A stretch of 64,000 nucleotides of DNA, from the NCBI RefSeq assembly GCF_000003815.2, contig NC_049985.1:23315406-23379405 (forward strand), in the 5' to 3' direction. Positions 13,301 through 21,500 of this stretch are shown here, one piece after another. Source of the DNA: Branchiostoma floridae. Its lineage: Eukaryota; Chordata; Leptocardii; Amphioxiformes; Branchiostomatidae. The notes beneath the pieces are model-generated. The model was not told the DNA's origin, did no database searches, and worked only from the letters and a program-made list of their open reading frames with translations. A program made the position numbers and the translations under genes. Numbering within the stretch: position 1 is the first letter of the stretch; each line of letters begins with the position of its first letter.

Positions 13301-16300
13301 CATTTCCCATGAAAACACGACATGGATTGTGAAAGATTAAGCCCTCCTCGCGGGAGACAAGAAGCACACACAATCACAATTCTACTGTCAAAAGAAAGCT
13401 ACTATATCATAAAATTAGAATTTTTATCTATGTTTGTCTAAATTGGTCACCAGCTTCCAAAAAGAGTAAATTCCAAAAGCGGGACAAGTTAGGGCGCACT
13501 GTTTAACGCGGCTCAAAATCGGAATTTATATTCACGATAACGTCCTCGGCGTTTGCCAGTTGTAACGCGGAGGGTGAAGAGTTCATGAACAGTATGAATG
13601 CATTCCTTATCCAAGTATGGTCTCTAGATGAATGTGTTAAAAATTCATTGATCAAAACTTGACCACTCTTTGGCAACCAGTGATGGAGCGCCGTGAGTTC
13701 GAGTGCGTAAAAAAGGGGGCATCTTAGGGCGGGCCCAGTTAAGAATGTTTCGAATAATGTTGGAATGCTGTTGAATGAGGTCATATTGCAGAAAGAATAG
13801 TTAAAATACACTTAGAATACACTTTGAATGCCGTTCGAAATTCTCCAATAAAAATGCACCTCGAAAGTTATGATCACGTCAAAAACTTTCCGAACAGCTT
13901 AAAGAACGGGCACAAATATTGGGAATGCAGTGAGACTTTCTAGAATACACTACGAAGTCCCAGGAATAGAAAAGAATTTTCATTCTGACGGCATTCCGGC
14001 TGATTCCTCCTCTCGTGTGAAGGTACCTTTCGGAAACTAATGTAGGACACATTCCTCTTTGAATGGAGACAGAAAATGAGAAACAACAATAAACTCAAAG
14101 TATATTCTAATGTAAAGAATCAGTTTGGTATAAAAGATAACTATTCAAAAAAAAAAAAAATTGTGACCAGCCCAAGAATAAGTCTTTACCAAACTGAGAA
14201 TAAATGCACATTTCCTCGAAATGGTTAAATTGTTGTAATGAAATGTAACGTTATATGTGTATTACTAGACTGTAAATTTTGTTATTGATACATTGCCATA
14301 CATTGTCACCAATGCAATTGTTGCGTAATAAATCAATGATTCATAAAGAAGATTAATAATGTCTGACTGACGTCACTAAAATGTTTCTAATAACATGCAT
14401 GGCGTGCATGTGAAGATATTATGCGAAATTTTGTTACAATTTACCATCATATATAACATGGCTTTGATATGCATGTAGTTACACATCATGCTTTCTAAAC
14501 TTTAATAATTAATAATCAAATGAAAACGATTAATGAAGTGAATAGCTAAGAAAAATGTATTTCTAGACACATGAAGTTAATAACGAAAGGCTTCTTAAAA
14601 TACAGTATTTTTAACTATCTGAATAAGATGAAATTCTTAGTTAATTGTGATGGTTTATTTGATGTGCAGGATAATTATTTATACCCCCTTTCCACTAGGA
14701 CAACGCTCTCGCCGCGCTCTCTCTGCGACCTAAATTTTGATAGTCGCTCAACGAATTTTATAGAAAAGAAAAGAATCTTTTTACACTTTTTGCATTTTGT
14801 TGTCTTCTCAGTCACACTTTAACATTTTGTATGATATACCCAGTAAGAAAGCGATGTAGTCCACTAGTATTGTAGTAACTGAAGTTCTTGCAATATACCG
14901 TACATGTGTAGTACACATGTACGGTATATTGCAAGAATTTCAGTTTCAGGCAATAGTGTAGTATTAGAAACTTTTGTTGTATATACATTGTCATACATTG
15001 TCACTGATACAATTGTTACACAATAAACCATCTATCTACCTATCTATCTATCTATCTACCTATCATATCTTACTTGGGTCGCAGTGAGAGCACATCGCGA
15101 TCGCCGTTTAGTGGGCCTTACAAAGAAGCCAGTCATCTTAAGCAGTTTCTCACTACAAAATGTTTAATCCCTATGCAGACAATTACTTAAAAATATTATT
15201 TACGACTGTTCGCTGTAAAAAGGGTTTTAGTGATCTTATGCAAAACTTTGCCAATTCATGTTTTTCAAAAGAATCCACCAATTCAATGGACCTTTTGTTC
15301 ATTGAGTTGTGTTTTTGATAGGTTCTGTAAAAATCAGATGCCAGTAAGTTACAAGAAAAGCAAGTATAAGCAACAGTGAATACTTGCACAGCGCATATGT
15401 ATTCTACATGTGAATCTTGGGCCGATCCATTCCAACTTACTTTACATCCATTTGCACGATATAACGTTTTTTAAGGGACGAGTCTCAGTCTGTGATATCC
15501 TGTTGTATGGCATTGAATAGCATTCATGCACTTCAGTTATATGAAAATGTCCCTTCATTGGAATTCACAGAAGGAACAACGTCTTTCCAATCCATTCTCA
15601 ATGACTCAAACTGCACTTTTCGTTCACACATTCAGTCCTTAAATTTCTCCACTCATGTTGTGTAAATTGTAAGTTTTATAAGAATGCAACCAACAAAACG
15701 TACCTCCGTCGTCCTGTTGTAACACACCCGCTGCGTACATCGGGTTCTCCAACAGGCATGCACCGTTACGGTCCGTCTTGTCTGTATCTTCTGCAGTTGG
15801 CTGTCCATCGTGTCCACTTTGCTGACTAGCCTGTCCTGGGTCGTTGGTATCTTCTTCCTCAGCGTACTGGCTCACATTGGCGGGATCGTCATAGGTGCCA
15901 GGAGATTGTTCTTCGGTTCCGTTGTACAGAGTCGTACATTCTAAACATATTACAAAGAATGTGCTCTTTGAGGATACATGCAATTACGAGAATGCTGATG
16001 TGATGTACATGTGCAAAAGGATACCTTACCAATTTAAAAAAAAAAACGGAAAATGTGAAAAAAGATTTAAATTTACAATAATTTCTTGTAGAGACTGAAA
16101 GCTCACAAAAATCCTAGTCTTAAACCGTCAGAATAGAATAAAACAAAATTGCAAATTGGTAAGAGGGGTGAAATTTGGGTATTGATTGGTTACAAACAAG
16201 CAATTCTCATCATTGAATGCATTTTTTTGGGGGGGGGGGGGATCCCCTCGATTTAGCTTCAGTAATCTTATGAAAAACTTTTTATTGAAAAAAATTATTC

Positions 16301-16669
16301 CTCAATTGATATCTCTCCCATTTTTCCCTGAGATTCCTGTTATGGAATGCAATAGATTTGTAATATTTCCTAACTATCTATGCAAATTACTTAATGATTT
16401 GCAAACTTACCAAGGGAATCAACTTTTTTCTGCACCATGAGCTATCTACCACTAAAGATATTATCATAGCATGTCTAGAACACGAGATATCAAATCTGGA
16501 AGCAATACAGTGCCATAAGGTAACCCATCTCTAGTTATTCCAAGGCCTACCTATATTGCAAATATCAAGAAACATTGAGACCCACGCAGGCATTCTAGAG
16601 CTAGTTATCGTGTTCACCCATACAAAACGTCTTGGAAAAGGTAAAAAAATTGTTTGAACCGTTCGACTC

Positions 16670-16722
<53 letters not shown>

Positions 16723-17740
16723 ACAGACACACACACACACATACACACACACACATTGTTTGCGAAGGTAATGACAATGTGTTACCTTTTATTTTCGCCT
16801 TCCGTAAAGCACCTTGCCTCGCAGGGACCTGGCTGTACGTGACATTGTTCGGTTCTCTCCTCAGGGTACCGGTTTGTCGGGGAACATTGCTGTTCGGATC
16901 TTCACAGTTCTCATCGACCTCGATTTTTCCATCTGTTGTGATATATATTCAATAAAAATATTTATCTGAAAGTTTATGATTTTTATCGGGGTACAAATTT
17001 GACCAATGCTTTACTAGTTGATCATGTTGATCCGATAAGATCGATGACCATCAAAGACTTGACAAATTTACAGTAGGTGACCATTTGTGACCAAAGGTTT
17101 TGCCCATTTTGTCCAAAGCAAATTGAAAATGAATTTCATTTCGCCATGGAATGTCCTATGTATGATATGTTACGCAGTATGTTTTTTAAAACATTCTTAT
17201 GTTTGAATACTACAGATTTCATATTCTAGATACCAGAAGTAGATTTAGCTATATCTTTAGATCCGACAGATACCCATAATGCTATGATAGGTAAATACAT
17301 AAAAGATTGCTTTGTGATTAGAAAAGGTAGTGACACGTTTAGCCCCACTTGATTGTTTAAAGGTTTTTCCTTGTTATTCTGTATCATTCAATTAGTAGAA
17401 TCATATTATTCTATACTGTTTAATCAGTAGAATTGTAATTTGTAAGATATATTCTGTATTCTTTTTTTTTGCAGTTTTTCTTGGCCATACAAAAGTGACT
17501 GTACTTTCTCGACGGTCGTGTCAATAAAGCTTGTAATGTGAAGGTCACCATCTTGCAGAATTGCTACGGAGTCTCTTGCTGTTGTCGTCATTCAAATTGT
17601 TTTTTTCACCTACCTGTATCCAGATCTTGGTGTGAAGGTGGTAGCACCTTAGAATCCGGTAAGGCGGGGAGGGGCCTTCCTTTCATGCTTGTCATCGGTA
17701 AAGCAGGGAGGGGCCGTCCCCTCATGCTTGTTCTCTTCAT
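1594..17740 (-). CDS. LecR gene model: type II membrane lectin-like receptor (8 exons, 3' incomplete)
   Basis: Eight exons join in one frame (17614-17740, 16786-16932, 15704-15940, 12319-12456, 11628-11861, 7040-7345, 5353-5598, 1594-2037), about 626 codons. Every junction is phase 1, so domains are carried on symmetrical exons that can be skipped or shuffled without a frame change. A cytosolic N-terminal part of about 215 residues precedes a single hydrophobic helix. Outside the cell come a Pro/Ser/Thr stalk, a WSC-like module, a PAN/apple module and an F5/8 type C module, the last being a family known for sugar or lipid binding. The cytosolic part holds SH3-ligand-like, ITIM-like and NPxY motifs, so a signalling or endocytic surface receptor is inferred. 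No ligand can be named. The frame stays open at the last donor, so further exons are expected below position 1594 or outside the window. I do not recognise an exact orthologue. Confidence 0.7.
2475..2503. repeat. (GT)n microsatellite
   Basis: Fourteen uninterrupted GT units inside a dispersed repeat that also occurs near 4150-4500. Confidence 0.95.
4065..4625. mobile_element. Non-autonomous element with ACCTTCGCCAA termini
   Basis: The left end ACCTTCGCCAAG and the right end TTTGGCGAAGGT are inverted copies. Inside are a long TG microsatellite and a degenerate dispersed sequence (catgatacttggtatttgagtagcggttgc) also seen at about 2380-2420. A second left end, with the same ACCTTCGCCAAGAAGGTTA, occurs at about 2280 without a clear right end. 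No coding potential. Target duplication not resolved. Confidence 0.5.
4255..4345. repeat. (TG)n microsatellite with TA and TC interruptions
   Basis: About 90 bases of TG dinucleotides, pure in the first half and interrupted by TATG, TCTG and GAG steps in the second. Confidence 0.95.
4784..4912. repeat. Three tandem 41-bp units ending in a hairpin
   Basis: Units begin ATCGTCCTGTCAACAG at 4784, 4825 and 4866. In the third unit the last bases changed so that CGTCCTGTCAACAG (4868-4881) pairs perfectly with CTGTTGACAGGACG (4896-4909) around a 14-base loop. The first two units have one to three mismatches in that stem. Confidence 0.8.
4929..5095. repeat. Tandem pair plus inverted copy around ATATCGTAAACTGG
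   Basis: Two direct copies start at about 4931 and 4984 (atatcgtaaactgggcaaac). An inverted, partly degenerate copy follows at about 5060-5095 (gacagtttgtccaacttacgatat). The three could fold back on each other. They adjoin the 41-bp repeats. Confidence 0.6.
5353..5598 (-). CDS. LecR exon 7: PAN/apple domain
   Basis: Acceptor gtttcag| to donor ACAG|gttgga, 246 bases, phase 1-1. The 82 residues begin ETCGHGLSAF and contain the apple-domain core GCAEACCANSTCLSFQYN, then QCYLKSRLC and the ending MYDRI. The spacing CxxxCC(x)nCxxFxYN is characteristic of PAN/apple modules, which mediate protein or sugar contacts. It follows the WSC-like exon directly. The frame runs on beyond the donor for about 50 codons without domain features and is taken as intron. 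Confidence 0.75.
5703..5872. repeat. Left arm of a 170-bp inverted repeat pair
   Basis: It starts CCAAGCAGAGGTTCGGCTCC and matches, inverted, 8488-8660 almost throughout. A further matching block, 5937-5985 (catcatttccgtttcaaa), pairs with 8668-8713, but in a different order, so the pair has been rearranged. The two arms flank LecR exon 6. Confidence 0.65.
6017..6899. mobile_element. TA-flanked composite MITE with nested fold-back
   Basis: The ends CGAGGGGGGTTCAATAAG and CTTATTGAACCCCCCTCG are perfect inverted copies, flanked by TA on both sides (6015-6016, 6900-6901), as for Tc1/mariner-type insertions. The inverted arms are near-identical for about 180 bases. Inside, 6353-6550 and 6555-6690 form a second inverted pair whose sequence matches the element at 59627-59862, so one MITE seems nested in another. 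No transposase. Confidence 0.7.
7040..7345 (-). CDS. LecR exon 6: WSC-like cysteine domain
   Basis: The exon (306 bases, acceptor cacacag|, donor ACAG|gtcaga, phase 1-1) codes about 102 residues beginning SESREYISLGCWAD. Key features are LGCWAD, the run DRAIPTLE, KCYQVALSRGF, GGQCFGSADG, a TYNKYG stretch, TTCAADGEGG and NEVYKIT at the end. This four-cysteine module is abundant in lancelet and cnidarian extracellular proteins, often annotated as WSC-like, and is thought to bind carbohydrate. It sits just outside the membrane stalk. The whole module is on one symmetrical exon. Confidence 0.75.
7630..8300. repeat. About 247-bp tandem repeat, rich in octamer motifs
   Basis: Three units begin GTTGACGGATC at 7634, 7879 and 8127. 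Each carries one to four ATGCAAAT/ATTTGCAT octamers, about eight in all, plus the shared stretch cactgcattccatgatag. The third unit is truncated. It lies in the intron between LecR exons 5 and 6 and has no coding potential. Confidence 0.7.
8488..8660. repeat. Right arm of the 170-bp inverted repeat pair
   Basis: Reverse complement of 5703-5872 with scattered mismatches, ending GGAGCCGAACCTCTGCTTGG. The adjoining 8668-9010 stretch is GC-rich with short open frames on both strands that resemble no protein I know. Confidence 0.65.
8716..11627. other. Intron between LecR exons 5 and 6, upstream part
   Basis: Apart from the possible orphan exon at 9367-9462, nothing gene-like is seen. A local duplication (ggctagggc-tttca) occurs at about 9197 and 9330. 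The 9700-10300 and 11040-11260 stretches contain several TGACGTCA-like sites and look like old dispersed repeats. A C-run sits at 11383-11393. Confidence 0.35.
9367..9462 (-). CDS. Possible orphan exon (32 codons, unrecognised)
   Basis: A good acceptor (ctttaacag|) and donor (AAC|gtaaga) enclose 96 bases open in only one frame, coding TMMIVTEDPWDPANM followed by FLSRKTSDGVTLPAN. It is phase 0 at both ends, unlike the phase-1 exons of LecR around it, so it cannot be inserted into that transcript without breaking the frame. It may belong to another transcript or be chance. I recognise no domain. Confidence 0.2.
11628..11861 (-). CDS. LecR exon 5: transmembrane helix and Pro/Ser/Thr stalk
   Basis: Acceptor ctgacag| opens a phase-1 exon coding NNDAEDSC, a short Ser/Thr/His/Arg stretch, then about 24 hydrophobic residues (SFVVLLVIIAIGIG...FLTT). 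The helix is Gly-rich. A Pro/Ser/Thr-rich stalk follows (HPLSPNSS, VTSSRPPVSPFPAIPT), likely glycosylated. With no signal peptide before it, this single helix makes the protein type II. The proposed donor ACCG|gttcta is weak but gives the phase needed by exon 6; the frame stays open beyond it, so the 3' limit is the least certain in this gene. Confidence 0.55.
12319..12456 (-). CDS. LecR exon 4: duplicated NPMY-bearing cytosolic segment
   Basis: Acceptor tttacag| to donor GGAG|gtgcgt, 138 bases, phase 1 at both ends. It encodes EPIENTTQ, then the block DGQPTAEDTDET ... LLENPMYAAGVL ... QDDG shared with exon 3. The NPMY motif and its flanks are kept in both copies while other positions differ, which suggests the motif is under constraint. 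Intron sequence 3' and 5' of the exon also resembles that around exon 3 (the stretch TTTTCGTTCAC at 12539 and 15617), so a genomic segment was duplicated, not just the exon. Confidence 0.65.
14877..14945. repeat. Near-perfect palindrome, 34-bp arms, 1-base centre
   Basis: The inner 26 bases of each arm (14885-14910 and 14912-14937, starting TTCTTGCAATATACC) are perfectly complementary around a single G at 14911. The outer eight bases match with one difference (G against A). The loop is too small for a microRNA precursor; a cruciform or recent template-switch product is more likely. Confidence 0.9.
15028..15063. repeat. (CTAT)n microsatellite with CTAC variants
   Basis: About nine tetranucleotide units, mixing ctat and ctac. 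Confidence 0.9.
15285..15329 (-). pseudogene. Relic of a third exon-4-like copy
   Basis: Read on the minus strand, a polypyrimidine/acag acceptor is followed by EPIKNTTQ and then TGA, closely matching the start of exon 4 (EPIENTTQ). The intron bases before it also match those before exon 4 (around 12457-12490). Downstream similarity fades within about 40 bases. It looks like the broken 5' end of a further duplicated exon, now inside the intron between exons 3 and 4. Limits are approximate. Confidence 0.45.
15704..15940 (-). CDS. LecR exon 3: tyrosine-rich cytosolic segment with NPMY
   Basis: The exon runs from acceptor tttag| to donor GGAG|gtacgt, 237 bases, phase 1 at both ends. Its second half (DGQPTAEDTD ... 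LLENPMYAAGVL ... QDDGG) is a close copy of exon 4, so the two arose by tandem duplication. The first half is unique and holds further tyrosines, including TYDDP (a YxxP pattern seen in Crk SH2 ligands) and SQYAEEED. NPMY fits the NPxY signal bound by PTB domains and endocytic adaptors. The segment has no hydrophobic stretch and is strongly acidic. Confidence 0.65.
16670..16755. repeat. (CA)n microsatellite, TG repeat in the LecR transcript
   Basis: About 85 bases of CA with a few CAGA and CATA steps. On the LecR strand it is a TG repeat beginning about 30 bases past the exon 2 donor, a position where UG repeats are known to bind CELF or TDP-43-type splicing factors in animals. Any role here is inference. 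Confidence 0.95.
16786..16932 (-). CDS. LecR exon 2: cytosolic segment with ITIM-like VTYSQV
   Basis: Acceptor acaacag| and donor AAAG|gtaaca bracket 147 bases, phase 1 at both ends. The 5' part is acidic (DGKIEVDENCEDP), the 3' part basic (LRKAKIK). In the middle, NNVTYSQV matches the ITIM pattern (I/V/L/S)xYxx(I/V/L), a site that recruits SH2 phosphatases once phosphorylated in known receptors. A long TG repeat, as read in the transcript, begins about 30 bases beyond the donor. Exon confidence comes from the matching phase on both sides and the open frame; the ITIM role is inference. Confidence 0.65.
17077..17540 (+). mobile_element. LINE 3' end relic (C-terminal CCHC and tail)
   Basis: On the plus strand the frame from 17077 to a TGA at 17350 codes CPFC...HFAMECPMY, the CX2CX8HX4C motif found near the C-terminus of many non-LTR retrotransposon polymerases. 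One in-frame TAG at 17227 breaks it. The sequence after the stop is AT-rich and ends in TCAATAAAGC just before 17540. Only the last about 90 codons remain, so it is dead, inserted antisense in LecR intron 1. Confidence 0.65.
17614..17740 (-). CDS. LecR exon 1: start codon and duplicated RPLPALP motif
   Basis: The ATG at 17740-17738 follows an in-frame TGA only nine bases upstream, and no earlier ATG is possible in this frame. The exon gives 42 codons plus one base and ends at a good donor (CAG|gtaggt). It contains a 13-residue tandem duplication, TSM-R/K-GRPLPALP, encoded by a 39-bp DNA repeat. Each copy has R-P-L-P-x-L-P, which fits the class I SH3-ligand pattern RxxPxxP. Being first, basic and without a hydrophobic stretch, it should lie in the cytosol of a type II protein. 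A start further upstream by splicing is possible but not needed. Confidence 0.6.
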
Positions 17741-20700
17741 CGTCTTTCAAGCAAAGAGCTCACTTTGTCCAAGAGTGGGCACTCCGCCCAGAATTCCAAA
17801 TGTCTGACAAACCGACAATAGAAGACGTTTTGAAACGCCCTGTAACGAAATGTTTGTCCGATAAAAAGTGATAGAATTGGCCACAAGCTGAAAATGCGAA
17901 ATGCTTGTCTGAAACTGACGACGGTTTGAAAGAATTGCAGGCCCAGGATCGACGACGTACCTAGACTAATGAGGCAAGATCTCATTAATTATTCATGAGT
18001 TTCAATAGGTTCTACATGTAAGAAATCATCATAAAAGCAAAATTGCTCTTTTAACCAGCGTGAAGGTATGAATTGCAGCTAGCTAGTTTCTTTCAAATAC
18101 ACAACACACTATCAACATTATGTTACATCAGCTTGAATTGTCTTCAAAAGACCTCAGTTTTACGTAAATTTGAAATCGATAATAATAACAACATCAATCC
18201 TGGTAATTTCAGCTCAGGGTACGACTGCTTATAACACGACTGAGAAAAAACATAAAGTTCTGCCGACAACGTAATCTCTAGATTTTCAGAAAAACAGCTT
18301 TTTTAGCCGTTGGTTCAAAGTGGAGTGATCAAACAGTTGATGTGTGGCAATCAAAGCTCTTTATTTCGACTCAACTGTTACAACTGACCGCCACGCATCA
18401 TTTCAAAGAATAGAATGTCTACACTGCCTGTCTGGCTCTGAGTAGCACCGCGTCTGATCGGTAGTTTGTAGCTGGAGAAATGCATTTTCTTTCGAGCAAT
18501 TTAGTCTGGGGGTAATTTAGTCATACAAAGCTCCCACAAGAAGTTATTACCAAAAGGTCCTTCAGTAAGTCACAGAAAAGTAAGAAGCTTCTTGGCCAGC
18601 AAGCACAGTCTTCCAGCATGTAATCACCTTAGGCCACGTTGATTTGATTATATGGATGACATCCGCGCAAGAAAAAAAATCTATTGTTGATTGGGGGAGG
18701 TACCAGTACAGAAAATTCAGGTCCAGAGGATCATGGCATACCATACTATGTGTGTTTAGTCCTTCAGATGTTACTTTCAAAAAAAATTTCAAGAACTAAT
18801 TGAACTACAACTCTATTATCCCATCTAAATAAACACAATGCTGCCAATCGTGTACACATGAAAAGATGCACACGAACGAAAATTGTTTCAACGAGTGTCT
18901 TTAATCGAATTTCATCCTTCTAAGCGTTGATGGACAAAGACAGCACGCCCACAAAACAATAAATAAAATCCACATTTGTACACAAAATGCAAAACAAATA
19001 GACCATACAATGAATAATTTGCCCAATATAGACCCCCTTTCAAACAGTATACAAACAAAATCATAAAATGTTATGTCAACCTTGTAAAATCTAATCATCT
19101 TTCGCCATCCAAATGTTGTGAATAACAGACTGTTTAAACATCATCAGAAAGTATTTTATGAAACCTAGTGACTAACCTTATAATGGTTGAATAACAATAA
19201 TGGTTGCTTCTTATGAAAAAAAAGACAATGACGATAACTCTCTTGTCTTTGGCATGCAATTTAAATACAATTAATTTTGAAGTTGAACAAGTTCAATTAC
19301 TAAATTAATCTCAATCTACAGGTGCATTGACCACATTAAGATATTTAAATCAATAGCCTAATATTAATATTTGTAATATTGATATTGTTAAATCACACAC
19401 TTGTATCTTCCCTTGAGATTTTCACCCATGCATAAGAAGAAAGCGGCACATTCAAACTATGGTACAAGTACCCGTTGTGATCCGATCTCATATCATAACT
19501 CAAACCACCTCTATTCCAAATTATTTGCAAGTCAAATATCAAACTTTCCAACCAAAAGAACAGAAGTCCAACTTATTTTCTATATACAAAGCCTCTGTCT
19601 TAGCAAGTAGCTTGGTCTAAGCTTCATAACATTCCATTATAAAAGTTTGCTGAAGATTGTCAGATGTCAGAATATTTAAATTCCAGATTATACTGTGCGA
19701 CATATCATGCCGCATTTTGCATTGATTTCACAATATTTCTAATCAATATAATATAATATAATACAATGTAATTATTGCTTCCTGGTTTCAATCATACCTA
19801 ATGGCACAAACAGTAAGTTTTTGGAGCATGGAGCTTTTAATACACTAGAGGGAAAAGTCTATACCATGAAAGGCTGAAAAGTTTTCTTGGATAGAATGGT
19901 AAAACTACAATCTAGCTACTACCAACTGGTACTATCTACTATAGCAGGGCTGATAATAATCATGTTCAGCATAATGTTCATCTAAGGTAAATGGTGTTTT
20001 GTAATATTTCTCTAAAATGTTAATTGTTAGTCATGGTATGTGCAGATGTCAGTTGACAATGTATTAGACATACCAGTGCCGTGCACTACATGAAACATTA
20101 TGACACAAGTTCTATTTTGATGTACAATACATTCAAGCCATTAGACCTTAAAGCAACAATATTTTGCATATATCTATATACTCAGCTGTTGTTAAAACGT
20201 ATTGCTAGCTGCGTTATATCTAGATATCAACTCTTACCTTTCTTTTTTAATATATATAAGGGTAAGTATTCAAGTATTGAATGGATTTAATTGGTAACTC
20301 TTAGCTTCACAAATCCATTCAGTACTTTAACACTGATCCTTATTTTAGCATGCTACCAAAAAGACAACTCTTGTGACAGCTCAATGTAGATTAGTAAGTT
20401 ATACTTTTGAATTAGTATGTTTTTTAAGTAAGTTACATGTAGAAGAACTGTTGTTTACGCATGTTAGTAGTAGCCAACTTGTTGTTACAATTCTTGTGAA
20501 GTTAATGCCTGCCTATAATAAACTCCACCTACTGGCTGTCATTAGTTCAGACTGTGTTATTATTTAAGTAATAAATGACAGGATTCATACAACTCTGAAC
20601 ATTGACATTCAAGATGGACATCTATAGACTTTATAATGGCATCAAAACACAGTCATGTGAACACTCATGTGCCATTTGGCAAAGATCTTGTGGCAATTGG
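17741..20700. other. Intergenic stretch upstream of LecR
   Basis: This should hold the LecR promoter and 5' UTR, but no TATA box or other element could be assigned. Open frames here are short and AT-biased on both strands. Nothing else is supported. Confidence 0.35.
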
Positions 20701-20719
20701 CAAGGAACAATTAACTTGG

Positions 20720-21030
20720 TGAAATGGCCAATTGAGTGGACAATTTGTCTTGCCTCCGGTAGGTCGTGAGTTCAATCCCGGCCGAGACCAAAGACTTTAA
20801 AAATGGTACATGTTGCTTTCTCTGCTTAGCAATCAGCATTTGGGATAGAGCAGGGTAGATGAACACACACACCACTACCATTGAGCTGCTCCCCTGCTGT
20901 AGGGATTGCAGAAAGTTAATGTGTGGCCAGAGGGCTATTGAAACAGACATGGGTGCCACTCTGTATGCCATCTGGTGTGAGGACTTTAAATTTTACCCAG
21001 CCTTTTTCTCAGAGTGGTCTTGAAATTTTA
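20720..21030 (+). mobile_element. tRNA-derived SINE copy
   Basis: The head has an A-box-like TGGCCAATTGAGTGG (20724) and a B-box-like GAGTTCAATCCCGG (20768), the internal polymerase III promoter layout. No cloverleaf can be folded, so it is not a tRNA gene. The body after it is non-coding on the plus strand. The minus strand shows an open frame typical of such repeats. The 3' limit is approximate. Confidence 0.5.
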
Positions 21031-21500
21031 ACTACATCTACTACAATTTGATCGCAGTCCCAAGAGTGTGTATGAATCCTGTCACAGATCTATAGGTGAC
21101 TACTAGTGAGGACTATTACTGCAGCAGTTCTGTGCAGGTGACTCTGAGGTGACTACTGGTGTAGTGCAGCCTGTCTCATCTCATGCACAACACACGCCTT
21201 GTAGCCATCCCAACCCTCATGCTTGATCAGGTGACTCTGCAATACCAAATGCACAAACACGTTATACACTCGTCTGGAAGCTTAAACTTTCAGTTACTAC
21301 CACCATGATAACGTCCTTGTTACACAGTCAATGAATTTTGGCTGTATTTCGTGATTGCCAGAAATTTCCTGTATTTAAATATCAGAGACTCGAGCGTATT
21401 TCCCATCTGAAAATCTACACCATAACAATAGACAGGGCTGAGACTTGCGAACATCAGCTGATCTTCAAATGATCAAGAAAGCACCAGGTGTATACATGTA

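Larger units (their letters stand above)
12457..15284. other. Intron between LecR exons 3 and 4
   Basis: Short open frames (for example 12528-12890 and 12588-12995, on opposite strands) overlap each other and show no domain. The only clear structures are the palindrome at 14877-14945 and the CTAT microsatellite at 15028-15063. Confidence 0.35.

Noticed and set aside
14877-14945. microRNA precursor
   Set aside because: The palindrome has a one-base centre, so no terminal loop of usable size is possible without opening the stem.
16632-16955. Plus-strand frames over 16632-16955
   Set aside because: Translation of the CA microsatellite and the antisense of LecR exon 2.
20768-20781. tRNA gene suggested by the B box
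   Set aside because: No acceptor stem, D arm or anticodon arm pairing; part of a SINE. The same applies to 54782-54850.
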